A stretch of 64,000 nucleotides of DNA from Mesorhizobium sp. M00.F.Ca.ET.216.01.1.1 (GTDB lineage: Bacteria; Pseudomonadota; Alphaproteobacteria; Rhizobiales; Rhizobiaceae): contig NZ_SADR02000023.1 of assembly GCF_004010325.2 (NCBI RefSeq), forward strand, positions 1 through 64,000. Reading direction: 5' to 3'. The translations under genes and the position numbers were made by a program. The notes under the pieces are model-generated. The model was given only the letters and a program-made list of their open reading frames with translations. It made no database searches and was not told the origin of the DNA. This document shows positions 50,455 to 58,017 of the stretch, one piece after another. Each line of letters begins with the position of its first letter. Position 1 is the first letter of the stretch.

Positions 50455-50605
50455 ACCTTTTGGAAAAGCATGGCGCCGCGCACCGGCGCCACAGCTAATT
50501 CCTGTCGCCAAGGGCCTCAGGCGGAGACGGCAGCCGGGATGGCGCACGCAACGCCGCGCCCTTCAGGCCGCAATAACGATAGGTCGGGAAGGCCATCAAC
50601 AATAA

Positions 50606-50932
50606 TCACAAGGTCGGTGCGAACCGTCCAACGGACCGCTGCCGCCTGTAGCCGATCGCATAGAGGATGAAGGCAAGAAACAGGAACACGGCGAAGCCGG
50701 GCTGACCGAGCACCCACGCGATGGCGCCGTCCCATAGCAGCGGGTTGATCTTGTCGCGAACGAAGCTTTCGAAGGCCGCCCGTGTGTCCGGCGATACGGC
50801 GAGCCAGCTCGTGTTGAGCGGGGTCATCACCAGCGCCGAGGCCGCCACCGATCGTGTCGCGTCAAGCACCGCCATGATGACGGCAACCGAAAGCGATATC
50901 ATTGCCGCGAGACGAAAGATGAAGCGGAACAT
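50606..50932 (-). CDS. Small membrane protein of unknown function
   Basis: A 108-residue protein with two membrane helices: FRLAAMISLSVAVIMAVLDA at the N-terminus and PGFAVFLFLAFILYAIGYRR near the C-terminus. A loop of about 45 residues lies between them (LNTSWLAVSPDTRAAFESFV...). It ends with a basic cytoplasmic tail. GGGGAGGGT lies just before the ATG at 50932. It shows the composition of a PetM-like rhizobial small membrane protein, but I do not recognise a named family. Confidence 0.7.
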   Translation of the reverse strand: MFRFIFRLAAMISLSVAVIMAVLDATRSVAASALVMTPLNTSWLAVSPDTRAAFESFVRDKINPLLWDGAIAWVLGQPGFAVFLFLAFILYAIGYRRQRSVGRFAPTL

Positions 50933-51082
50933 CCAGACCCTCCCCAGGGATTTTACGGGCAATTTCCCTAGACTTTTCTTGCCCCTAGACCTTTTCCGGT
51001 GCGTTTCGAACCGGGGAAATAGTGCGTGCCCGCCTTGTTCGCAATCGTGACACGCGAAATTGAAGCCCTGCGATCGGTGCGC

Positions 51083-51799
51083 CTATGTTGCCGGCTTCCT
51101 TTTTCGCCTGTTGACGCGCCAGACGGCGAACAGGCCGCCGGCGATTGCGCCGACAACCAACCCGGCCAGGCCGATGAACAGCGCAAAATAGCCGCAGGCC
51201 CCCTCGAAGCAGCTCATATCGGTAACGTCGGCGATTAGCGAGCCGGCGAAAAACCCGGCGCAGGCGCCGATCGCAGCGCCCAGCACGATCCCCAGCAAAG
51301 CAGCGATCACGCACACCAGCACCGGTGGGCTCTCGGTTTCCGGATTGGCGTAGACCATCTCGGCGCCCGAGCCGCGGCGCAGGAGGTAGATGCAGAGCAG
51401 CCCGATGGCGATCTCCGCGGCGGTAACGGCCAATCCCCTTGCCGAGAAGACGAAATCGGGCATAGCGAGGATATAGGCCTGCCGTGCCGATAGCCACAGG
51501 ATGATAGCGACCTGCCAGATGGTGAAATGGCGCGGGAATCGCGCCGAGCGGTTGAAAGCGAGGCCAAGCAGGTAAAGCCCCCACAGGATGGTGACGATGC
51601 CGGCAGCCAGCCCGCCATAGACGAGAATGTAGACGCTGTCGGGCAGGCCGTAATCGCCAAACAGCCGCCATGCTGAGCTCATGCTGTAGACCGACAAGGC
51701 CATGACGAAGGCGAGCCATGCCGCCGGCACATAGGACAGCCCGCTGTCCGGCCGTCCTGCCGGCTGTTGTCCGGTCGGCTGATTGTTGCTCGATGTCAT
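51083..51799 (-). CDS. DUF2569-like polytopic membrane protein
   Basis: A 238-residue protein. After a polar 25-residue start (MTSSNNQPTGQQPAGRP) come about six hydrophobic segments: WLAFVMALSVYSMSSAW, ILVYGGLAAGIVTILWGLYL, FTIWQVAIILWLSARQAYIL, VTAAEIAIGLLCIYLL, VCVIAALLGIVLGAAIGACA and FALFIGLAGLVVGAIAGGLF. The first four resemble DUF2569 membrane proteins; the last two Gly/Ala-rich helices look like an added glycine-zipper hairpin. The ATG at 51799 is chosen over a far upstream in-frame start because the extra N-terminus is unlike a protein of this type. Function unknown. Confidence 0.7.
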   Translation of the reverse strand: MTSSNNQPTGQQPAGRPDSGLSYVPAAWLAFVMALSVYSMSSAWRLFGDYGLPDSVYILVYGGLAAGIVTILWGLYLLGLAFNRSARFPRHFTIWQVAIILWLSARQAYILAMPDFVFSARGLAVTAAEIAIGLLCIYLLRRGSGAEMVYANPETESPPVLVCVIAALLGIVLGAAIGACAGFFAGSLIADVTDMSCFEGACGYFALFIGLAGLVVGAIAGGLFAVWRVNRRKRKPAT

Positions 51800-52191
51800 G
51801 TCCGGACATTGCCCCCGCAAAGCCTGGGCCCCCGCAGGGCCTGCAGCCACTCGACAGGCAGCCAGTGCCGAAGTCAAGCGCGCCGAGTTTGCAGCCTTGC
51901 CTGTGCACATCATTCGACAGCCGCTGCACGGAAAGCGCCGCGCCGGCAGCATCGCAAAACCATCCGTGCCCGACAAGCCGAATAGGCCGAATAGAATGCC
52001 GTTATGACTTGGCATTCGCCGTCGGATCGACTAGATGAGCCCCGCGCCTGTTGCTTTGACGGCTCAGGTGCGGGGAAGGGTTTCCGCTGGTTGGCGGCGC
52101 CCGTGGTGTGGAAATTCCGCCTCGTAATTCCCAAGGGAGATGCATCTCCCCAACCCGCGCGGCGAAACCGGCCGGCGCGACATGCAAGGAC

Positions 52192-52281
52192 GGAGAGGTG
52201 GCCGAGTGGTTGAAGGCGCACGCCTGGAAAGTGTGTTTACGGGAAACCGTAACGCGGGTTCGAATCCCGCTCTCTCCGCCA
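52192..52281 (+). tRNA. tRNA-Ser(GGA)
   Basis: A 90-nt class II tRNA. The acceptor stem GGAGAGG pairs with TCTCTCC, followed by discriminator G and an encoded CCA. The D-arm is GGCCGAGTGGTTGAAGGC, the anticodon loop CTGGAAA gives anticodon GGA, the long variable arm TGTGTTTACGGGAAACCGTAA is typical of tRNA-Ser, and GGTTCGAATCC is the T-arm. It reads UCC and UCU serine codons. It lies between a membrane-protein gene on the other strand and the guanidine operon. Confidence 0.97.
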
Positions 52282-52409
52282 GCATATCAGGATAGCTGCC
52301 TGCATGAATGCTGCCTAATCTGTCGGCGCTGCGATGATTTTTGCATCATCGGCGTGCCACGGTTGCCTTCAAATCCAGTAAAAACGGCCTCGGGACGGCC
52401 CCTCTGAAC

Positions 52410-52425
52410 TGGCATAGCCCTTGCT
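52410..52425 (+). promoter_or_regulatory. Sigma-54 (RpoN) -24/-12 promoter of the guanidine operon
   Basis: TGGCATAGCCCTTGCT matches the RpoN consensus TGGCAC-N5-TTGCW, with GG and GC dinucleotides at the correct spacing. The predicted start, about 12 nt after the GC, is near 52436, exactly where the riboswitch P1 helix begins (52437). TGCATC-N5-CGTGCC at 52342-52358 loosely resembles an NtrC site. The gap after the tRNA also holds a hairpin, CGATGAT/ATCATCG (52332-52351). Confidence 0.7.
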
Positions 52426-52436
52426 TTGTTACCGAG

Positions 52437-52560
52437 GTGCAGAGCGTCTAGGGTTCCGGCCGTGTCGATCACGGTGCTGGTCCGAGAGACGCAACCGCCA
52501 GGGGTGCATTGAGGCATCCGGCGGAACACGGCGGGCCAAAATCCCGGGAGAACCCTGCAC
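52437..52560 (+). ncRNA. Guanidine-I riboswitch (ykkC RNA)
   Basis: The aptamer contains the ykkC signature blocks in order: TCTAGGGTTCCG (52447-52458), CTGGTCCGAGAG (52477-52488), ACACGGCGGG (52526-52535) and TCCCGGGAGA (52542-52551). P1 is closed by GTGCAG (52437-52442) and CTGCAC (52555-52560). The class binds free guanidinium and turns on guanidine transporters and degrading enzymes. It precedes the whole six-gene operon by 92 bp. Confidence 0.95.
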
Positions 52561-52646
52561 GGGTTTGCTGGCGCGAACCTCTCCCGGATGCGCGCCCCGT
52601 GAACCCCAACAAAAGTCCGGACGCAATCCGGATTGCAAACAGGGGT
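52544..52646 (+). promoter_or_regulatory. Candidate expression platform of the guanidine riboswitch
   Basis: CCGGGAGA of the aptamer (52544-52551) is exactly complementary to TCTCCCGG (52580-52587). That sequence sits in the loop of a hairpin closed by CACGG/CCGTG (52558-52601) and GGCGCG/CGCGCC (52570-52596). ACCCC (52603-52607) can pair with GGGGT of the ribosome-binding site (52642-52646). No T-run is present, so translational control is more likely than termination. Confidence 0.55.
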
Positions 52647-52651
52647 ATGCA

Positions 52652-53716
52652 ATGCTTCGCAAGCTGGCCACAATCATCCTAGCCGCGTCACTCAGCCTTC
52701 CCTACATCCCGGCCGCGGAAGCGGCGCCCAAGAAAGACTTCAAGATATGCTGGTCGATCTATGTCGGCTGGATGCCGTGGGGCTATCTCTCCGCCAGCGG
52801 CATCATGAAGAAATGGGCCGACAAATACGGCATCAGTGTCGAGATCACCCGCATCAACGATTATGTCGAGAGCATCAACCAGTACACGGCCGGCGGCTTT
52901 GACGGCTGCTCGATGACAAATATGGACGCGCTGTCGATCCCGGCCGGCGGCGGCGTCGATACGACGGCGCTGATCGTCGGCGATTTCTCCAACGGCAATG
53001 ATGCCGTCATCCTCAAGGACAAGGCCGCGCTCAAGGACATTGCCGGCCAGAAGGTCAATCTCGTCGAGCTCTCGGTCTCGCATTACTTGCTGGCGCGCGC
53101 GCTGGACACGGTCGGGCTCGCCGAGAAGGACATCACGGTCGTGAACACGTCCGATGCCGACATGGTCGCCGCTTACGGCACCAGCGATGTCACATCCGTC
53201 GTCACCTGGAATCCGCTGGTCTCGGAAATCGTCGCCATGCCCGGGGCCCACAAGGTGTTCGATTCGGCCCAGGTCCCCGGCGAGATCATCGACCTGATGG
53301 TCGTCAACACCGAGACGCTGAAAGACAATCCGGCCTTGGGCAAGGCGCTTGTCGGTGCATGGTACGAAGCGATGGCGCTAATGACCTCAGGCACACCCGA
53401 AGGCAAGGCGGCAAAGGAGGAGATGGCCAAGGCATCGGGTACGGATCTTGCCGGCTTTGACGCGCAGCTTGCATCGACGGCAATGTTCTTCGAGTCGGCC
53501 AAGGCGGTCGAATTCACCAACGGCGCCGAACTGCCAAAGACGATGGACCTCGTCCGCAACTTTCTGTTCAGCCACGGCATCCTCGGCACCAACGCGCCGA
53601 ACGTCGATGTGATCGGCATGAGCTTCCCTGGTGGTTCGACGCTGGGCGACGCCAAGAACGTCAAGCTGCGCTTCGATCCGGCCTATATGGCACAGGCGGC
53701 GGCCGGAGCGCTCTGA
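52652..53716 (+). CDS. Guanidine-operon ABC transporter substrate-binding protein
   Basis: A 354-residue exported NitT/TauT-like binding protein with signal MLRKLATIILAASLSLPYIPAAEA. The mature part opens FKICWSIYVGWMPWGYLSAS, followed by NQYTAGGFDGCSMTNMDALS and DTTALIVGDFSNGNDAVILK, blocks I recall from binding proteins often labelled urea carboxylase-related. Such transporters are now understood to accompany guanidine riboswitches and guanidine-degrading enzymes. AGGGG precedes the ATG by 6 nt and can be masked by upstream ACCCC. As first gene behind the riboswitch, it is the likely guanidine receptor in the periplasm. Confidence 0.88.
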   Translation: MLRKLATIILAASLSLPYIPAAEAAPKKDFKICWSIYVGWMPWGYLSASGIMKKWADKYGISVEITRINDYVESINQYTAGGFDGCSMTNMDALSIPAGGGVDTTALIVGDFSNGNDAVILKDKAALKDIAGQKVNLVELSVSHYLLARALDTVGLAEKDITVVNTSDADMVAAYGTSDVTSVVTWNPLVSEIVAMPGAHKVFDSAQVPGEIIDLMVVNTETLKDNPALGKALVGAWYEAMALMTSGTPEGKAAKEEMAKASGTDLAGFDAQLASTAMFFESAKAVEFTNGAELPKTMDLVRNFLFSHGILGTNAPNVDVIGMSFPGGSTLGDAKNVKLRFDPAYMAQAAAGAL

Positions 53717-53764
53717 ACCATGATCTGGAAAAGTGGAAACCGGTTTTCGGAGAAAGATCATGGT
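53717..53764. repeat. REP-like palindromic element, copy D
   Basis: ACCATGATCT and AGATCATGGT are exact inverted arms around a core (GGAAAAGTGGAAACCGGTTT) that is the reverse complement of copies A and B. It starts directly after the stop of the binding-protein gene and so could stabilise the mRNA of that highly expressed first cistron. Confidence 0.75.
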
Positions 53765-53857
53765 CAAACAAGAAGATAGAGCCTCCATTCCGATGCTGTC
53801 GGGGTGGGTCAAGCTCTGACGCGGGCGCACGATATGCTGGCCAGAGGAACCGGCACC

Positions 53858-54742
53858 ATGCAGGCTGTGTCCGAGGCGGACGCTGGAGCCGCTCGCCCGT
53901 CCCGGCGCAGGCCGAGGGTGCGGCTTCGCCTTATCAACGCGACGATCTCGCGAGGCGGAGCCCTGCTCCTTGGCGCTCTGCCGTTCGCCACCGTGGCGGC
54001 CGCCTATCTGATCGCCTCTGCGCAGAGATTGGCCATCAACCCCAGCGACAAGCTGTTGCCCTCCCCTGCGCAGATGTGGTCGGCCTTTTTTGACCTGGCG
54101 ACGGTTCCGGACAAGCGTTCCGGCGACCTGATCCTTTGGGCCGACACCTATGCCAGCCTGGTCAGGCTGTTCGCGGGCGTGGGTGTGGCCACGCTCGTGG
54201 CACTTTCGCTCGGCGTCGCCATCGGCTTCGTCCCGCGCGTCAGGGCTTTCTTGCTCCCCTTTGTCACCGTCGTCTGCGTGATCCCGCCATTGGCGCTGCT
54301 GCCGATCCTGTTCATCGCGCTTGGCCTCGGCGAAACGGCCAAGATCACGCTGATCGCCGTCGGCGTCGCGCCGGTCATGGTGCGCGACATCGCCAACCGG
54401 GTGATGGAGCTGCCGCCGGAGCTCGTCGCCAAGGCGCAGACGCTCGGCGGCGACAGCTGGACCATGGTTCTCAGGCTGGTACTGCCGCAGGTCATGCCGC
54501 GCCTCATCACCTGCGTGCGGCTGGCGCTCGGGCCGGCATGGCTGTTCCTGATCGCAGCGGAGGCCATCGCCTCCACCGAGGGGCTGGGTTATCGCATCTT
54601 CCTCGTCCGCCGCTATCTGTCGATGGACGTCATCCTGCCTTACGTCGGCTGGATCACGCTGCTTGCCGTGACCACCGACTGGCTGCTCGTGCGGCTTTCA
54701 CACGTCATCTCCCCCTGGGCTCATCCGGTGCAAGGCAAATGA
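53858..54742 (+). CDS. Guanidine-operon ABC transporter permease
   Basis: A 294-residue permease of the SsuC/TauC type with about six membrane helices (LLLGALPFATVAAAYLIASA first, near residue 33). The cytoplasmic coupling loop is in LPPELVAKAQTLGGDSWTMV, followed by LRLVLPQVMPRL. The ATG at 53858 has AGAGGAA 8 nt upstream; in-frame ATG 53834 and GTG 53804 are alternatives. Its stop overlaps the ATPase gene start by 4 bp. With the binding protein and ATPase it forms a complete importer. Confidence 0.88.
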   Translation: MQAVSEADAGAARPSRRRPRVRLRLINATISRGGALLLGALPFATVAAAYLIASAQRLAINPSDKLLPSPAQMWSAFFDLATVPDKRSGDLILWADTYASLVRLFAGVGVATLVALSLGVAIGFVPRVRAFLLPFVTVVCVIPPLALLPILFIALGLGETAKITLIAVGVAPVMVRDIANRVMELPPELVAKAQTLGGDSWTMVLRLVLPQVMPRLITCVRLALGPAWLFLIAAEAIASTEGLGYRIFLVRRYLSMDVILPYVGWITLLAVTTDWLLVRLSHVISPWAHPVQGK

Positions 54743-55548
54743 GCCGCATCGTCGTCCATGGGCTGGAGAAGAGCTACGGCGATGCCCGCGTGCTGGAGCG
54801 GGTCAATCTCACCGCCGAGCCCGGCGAGTTCCTGTCGCTGGTCGGCGCCAGCGGCTGCGGAAAGTCGACGTTCCTGCGCATCCTGCTCGGCCAGGAACAG
54901 CAGAGCCGCGGCGTGGTCGTCGTCGGCGATCGGCCGATCGTACCGGAGCCGACGCCGCAGCGCGGCATCGTCTTCCAGCGCTATTCAGTGTTTCCGCATC
55001 TGACCGCCCTCCAGAACCTGCTGCTGGTCGAGGACTTTCGTTCCGGCGGGCCATTTGGCCGCGTCTTCGGCGCCAGGCGCAGAAGCGCCAGGCAAGAGGC
55101 CGAAGCCATGCTGGAACGCGTCGGGCTCACCAATGCGCGTGACCTCTATCCAGCCTCGCTTTCGGGCGGCATGCAACAGCGGCTGGCGATCGCGCAGACC
55201 TTGCTCGGCCGGCCGCAGATCCTGCTTCTCGACGAGCCGTTCGGTGCGCTCGATCCCGGCATTCGATTCGAGATGCACGAGCTGCTCACCGAGCTCTGGG
55301 CCGAACACGGCATGACGGTCGTCATGGTCACCCACGACATCGGCGAGGCCTTCAAGCTCGGCACTCGCGTGCTTGTCTTCGACAAGGTGCGCCACGACCC
55401 GCAGTTCCCGTCTGCCTATGGCGCGACCATCACCTACGATCTGAAGCTCGACCGCAAAAATCGGGCTTCCCCACGAGACGTGGCCAAAGTGGCCGCGATG
55501 GTCGGGACGACCCGACTGGATAGCGCAATCGCGACGACGGCGTCGTAA
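54739..55548 (+). CDS. Guanidine-operon ABC transporter ATP-binding protein
   Basis: A 269-residue ATPase: Walker A GASGCGKSTFLRIL (about 36-49), Q-loop FQRYSVFPHL, signature LSGGMQQRLAIAQ, Walker B ILLLDEPFGALDPG and switch His in MVTHDIGEAF. An insertion RSGGPFGRVFGARRRSARQE between Q-loop and signature is characteristic of the urea-carboxylase/guanidine-associated branch, as I recall it. It overlaps the permease stop by 4 bp and is 11 bp from the guanidine hydrolase gene, so the six genes are one operon. Confidence 0.92.
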   Translation: MSRIVVHGLEKSYGDARVLERVNLTAEPGEFLSLVGASGCGKSTFLRILLGQEQQSRGVVVVGDRPIVPEPTPQRGIVFQRYSVFPHLTALQNLLLVEDFRSGGPFGRVFGARRRSARQEAEAMLERVGLTNARDLYPASLSGGMQQRLAIAQTLLGRPQILLLDEPFGALDPGIRFEMHELLTELWAEHGMTVVMVTHDIGEAFKLGTRVLVFDKVRHDPQFPSAYGATITYDLKLDRKNRASPRDVAKVAAMVGTTRLDSAIATTAS

Positions 55549-55559
55549 CGGAGGTTTTT

Positions 55560-56768
55560 ATGCATAGGGACATTCCAGAACGCCGGCATCGCCGCGCCGG
55601 GCTATTCGACCGCCGGCCGCGCCAGTGCTTCCACCATCCGAACTTCGAAATCCGCGACATGCAGGGCTGGAAGTCGATCGAGGCGGAAGGAAGGCTGCCC
55701 GAGGACGGCTGGCGCAAGGAACAGAAATGGGCGCTGGACATGGGCCTGCCGGGATCGGATTCGATCATCGACAAATCGATCCCGACATTCGCGCGCGGCG
55801 AGCTGCCGCATTTCGCCGGCATCAACACCTTCTTGAAGGCCCCCTATGTCGAGAACGTCCGCGACGTCGGCAGATATGATGCGGCCGTGATGGGCATTCC
55901 CTTCGACAGCGGCACCACCTACCGGCCGGGAACCCGTTTCGGACCGCAAGGCATCCGCCGCATCTCGGCGCTCTACACGCCATACAATTACGAGCTCGGC
56001 GTCGACCTGCGCGAGCAGATGACGCTGTGCGATGCCGGCGACGTCTTCACTATCCCGGCCAATCTCGAAAAGAGCTTCGACCAGATCACCAAGGGCGTCA
56101 GCCATGTCGCCTCGTCGGGTGCGTTGCCGATCATGCTCGGTGGCGACCATTCGATCGGATTTCCTTGCGTGCGCGGCATCGCCGACGTGACCTCGAAGCG
56201 CATCGGCATCATCCATTTCGACCGCCACATCGACATCCAGGAAAAGGATCTCGACGAGCGCATGCACACGACGCCCTGGTATTGGGCAACCAACCTGCCA
56301 AACGTCTCCGCCACCAATCTGGTGCAGCTTGGCATTGGCGGCTGGCAGGTGCCTCGCTACGGCGTGGCCGAAGCGAGGAAGCGCGGCACGAATGTGCTGA
56401 CGATCTCCGATATCGAACAGATGGGGCTGGAGAAGACTGCGGAGATCGCCCTCGAGCTCGCATGGAAGGATGCAGACGCGGTCTACATCTCCTTCGATGT
56501 CGACAGCGTCGACTGCGGTTTCGTACCCGGTACCGGCTGGCCCGAGCCCGGCGGCTTCCTGCCGCGCGAGGCGCTGAAGCTGCTCGGGCTCGTCTCGGCG
56601 CCCGGCATCTGCGGGCTGGAAGTGGTCGAAGTGTCGCCGCCCTACGACACGTCGGACATCACTGCGCTGTTCGGGGTGCGGGTTGTCGTCGAGGCACTGG
56701 GCTCGATGGTCGCTCACGGCACTCTCGGCAAGCACAAATCCATCATCGACAAGCCGACGAGTTTTTGA
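55560..56768 (+). CDS. Ureohydrolase-family guanidine hydrolase candidate (GdmH-like)
   Basis: A 402-residue member of the arginase/agmatinase family. Metal ligands are visible in GGDHS (194-198, His197), HFDRHID (Asp221, His223, Asp225) and SFDVDSVD (Asp313, Asp315). An N-terminal extension of about 95 residues precedes the core and is absent from typical agmatinases. The DRHID motif (Arg where DAHxD is usual), MHTTPWYW (236-242) and PGTGWPEPGG (323-332) resemble the Ni-dependent guanidine hydrolases described from cyanobacteria, which make urea and ammonia. Placement behind a guanidine-I riboswitch and importer, and before nickel-handling genes, supports this over agmatinase. Expected cytoplasmic; nickel use is inferred. 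Confidence 0.85.
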   Translation: MHRDIPERRHRRAGLFDRRPRQCFHHPNFEIRDMQGWKSIEAEGRLPEDGWRKEQKWALDMGLPGSDSIIDKSIPTFARGELPHFAGINTFLKAPYVENVRDVGRYDAAVMGIPFDSGTTYRPGTRFGPQGIRRISALYTPYNYELGVDLREQMTLCDAGDVFTIPANLEKSFDQITKGVSHVASSGALPIMLGGDHSIGFPCVRGIADVTSKRIGIIHFDRHIDIQEKDLDERMHTTPWYWATNLPNVSATNLVQLGIGGWQVPRYGVAEARKRGTNVLTISDIEQMGLEKTAEIALELAWKDADAVYISFDVDSVDCGFVPGTGWPEPGGFLPREALKLLGLVSAPGICGLEVVEVSPPYDTSDITALFGVRVVVEALGSMVAHGTLGKHKSIIDKPTSF

Positions 56769-56770
56769 CC

Positions 56771-57316
56771 ATGCACGATGACCATCATCACTACGGCCAT
56801 GACCACAGCGATGACCACAGCGACGACCACCATCACGGGCCGAATGGTCACCATCCCCATCCTGTCGGCCATAACGGGCCGGCGGGCAAGCCGTTGCAAT
56901 GGCAGACACCGCATCTGCCGCACGATCACAGCCACAAACCCACCGACCCGCGCACGACGGATCTCGATCTCGTCGAAACCGCCTTTCTCGAAGGGTTTTC
57001 GCGAGCGCCCGACCCCTCCAGCTTCCTGCGCCTCGCAGGAATTCCGTTCGTCGGCGAAACCACCGACGGCTTGCGGCTGCATCTTCTGCGCGTCGAGACG
57101 CAGGACATGGTCGACGTCGGCTCTGTCATGCCGCTGATCGGCGGCGCCGGCGTGACCTATCACCCGCTGCCCGCGAAACTGACCTCGCGCCGGCGCCGGC
57201 TTGCCTTCGTCTACCATGATGGCACCGGGCAAAGGCCTCTCGACTTTGGCGAAGCGCGACTTCTGGCCGACAGATCCGGGGCCACGCAGATCACGATGCC
57301 AGGATCCGGACAATGA
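56771..57316 (+). CDS. Histidine-rich protein, putative nickel chaperone of the guanidine operon
   Basis: A 181-residue soluble protein. The first 55 residues contain 18 histidines in HD/HH clusters (MHDDHHHYGHDHSDDHSDDH), a composition seen in HypB, UreE and other nickel-storage tails. The remaining 125 residues (FLEGFSRAPDPSSFLRLAGI, LRLHLLRVETQDMVDVGSVM) form an ordered domain I do not recognise; it has no HypA or HypB motifs and no GTPase P-loop. It starts 2 bp after the hydrolase gene and overlaps the HupE gene start by 4 bp. The likely role is nickel storage or delivery to the hydrolase, deduced from composition and context. Confidence 0.75.
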   Translation: MHDDHHHYGHDHSDDHSDDHHHGPNGHHPHPVGHNGPAGKPLQWQTPHLPHDHSHKPTDPRTTDLDLVETAFLEGFSRAPDPSSFLRLAGIPFVGETTDGLRLHLLRVETQDMVDVGSVMPLIGGAGVTYHPLPAKLTSRRRRLAFVYHDGTGQRPLDFGEARLLADRSGATQITMPGSGQ

Positions 57317-58017
57317 GCACCGAATCTAAACAGATCGCACTCCTCTCAGACAGGTCCAGAATGATGAACAAAACGCTTTCACTCTTCGCCACATTTGCCC
57401 CGGCAGCCTTCACCAGGCTTGCCCCGGCAGCCTTCACCAGGCTTGCCCCGGCAGCTGCGCTTGCAGTCACAGTGGTCCTCAAACCGTCATTGGCCTTCGC
57501 CCATGACGATGGTTTCCATGTTCACGGCCTTATGAGCGGCCTCCAACATCCGCTGGCCGGTATCGACCATCTGCTTGCGATGATGGCTGTCGGCATTGTC
57601 GCCGCCCGAACTGGCGGCAGATTCATCATCGTCGTGCCGTCGTGCTTCGTCTTGGCGATGATCGCCGGGGCCCTGCTCGGCATCACCGGTATCGGCTTGC
57701 CGTCGCTGGAGTCCGGCATTGCTCTGTCACTGATGGCCTTTGGCGCCATGATGGCCCTCGCCAGACCTTTGCCTCTTGCCGTCACCGCCTCGCTGACGGC
57801 CCTCTTCGCCCTCTTCCACGGCAACGCCCACGGGCTTGAGATTCCCGAGATGGCCAGCGGCTTCGCCTACGCGATCGGTTTCGTGGCCAGCACGTCAGTT
57901 CTGCACGCCACCGGCGCTCTCGCCGCCTTGACGTTTCGGCGCTGGCCGACAGCCATCCGCACGGCAGGGTTCGGCACGTCGCTGGTCGGCGTTGCGCTGG
58001 CGGCACAATTTATCTGA
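57313..58017 (+). CDS. HupE/UreJ family nickel permease
   Basis: A 234-residue membrane protein of the HupE/UreJ family of secondary nickel transporters. After an N-terminal signal-like segment come FHVHGLMSGLQHPLAGIDHL, with the family histidines, then LLAMMAVG, FALFHGNAHGLEIPEM and STSVLHATGA, and about six membrane helices. The ATG at 57313 overlaps the upstream stop (ATGA); an ATG at 57361 could also serve. The segment PAAFTRLAPAAFTRLAPAA is encoded by a 24-bp tandem duplication. It probably raises cytoplasmic nickel for the guanidine hydrolase. It is the last gene of the operon. Confidence 0.88.
   Translation: MSTESKQIALLSDRSRMMNKTLSLFATFAPAAFTRLAPAAFTRLAPAAALAVTVVLKPSLAFAHDDGFHVHGLMSGLQHPLAGIDHLLAMMAVGIVAARTGGRFIIVVPSCFVLAMIAGALLGITGIGLPSLESGIALSLMAFGAMMALARPLPLAVTASLTALFALFHGNAHGLEIPEMASGFAYAIGFVASTSVLHATGALAALTFRRWPTAIRTAGFGTSLVGVALAAQFI
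57397..57455 (+). repeat. 24-bp tandem repeat inside the hupE-like gene
   Basis: Two perfect 24-bp units (57397-57420 and 57421-57444) and 11 bp of a third encode APAAFTRL twice plus APAA, within the signal peptide or first helix. Identical units imply a recent slippage event and possible copy-number variation. Confidence 0.85.

Noticed and set aside
52652..55548. Urea carboxylase-associated urea transporter
   Set aside because: No urea carboxylase or allophanate hydrolase gene is in the window; the guanidine-I riboswitch points to guanidine.
55560..56768. Annotation as agmatinase
   Set aside because: The ureohydrolase fold is clear, but the riboswitch, importer, N-terminal extension and DRHID/PGTGWPEPGG motifs favour guanidine hydrolase, and no agmatine pathway genes are adjacent.
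55602..57316. Two long alternative frames across the guanidine hydrolase gene
   Set aside because: Both are Arg/His/Pro-rich shadows; the ureohydrolase frame carries all metal-binding motifs.
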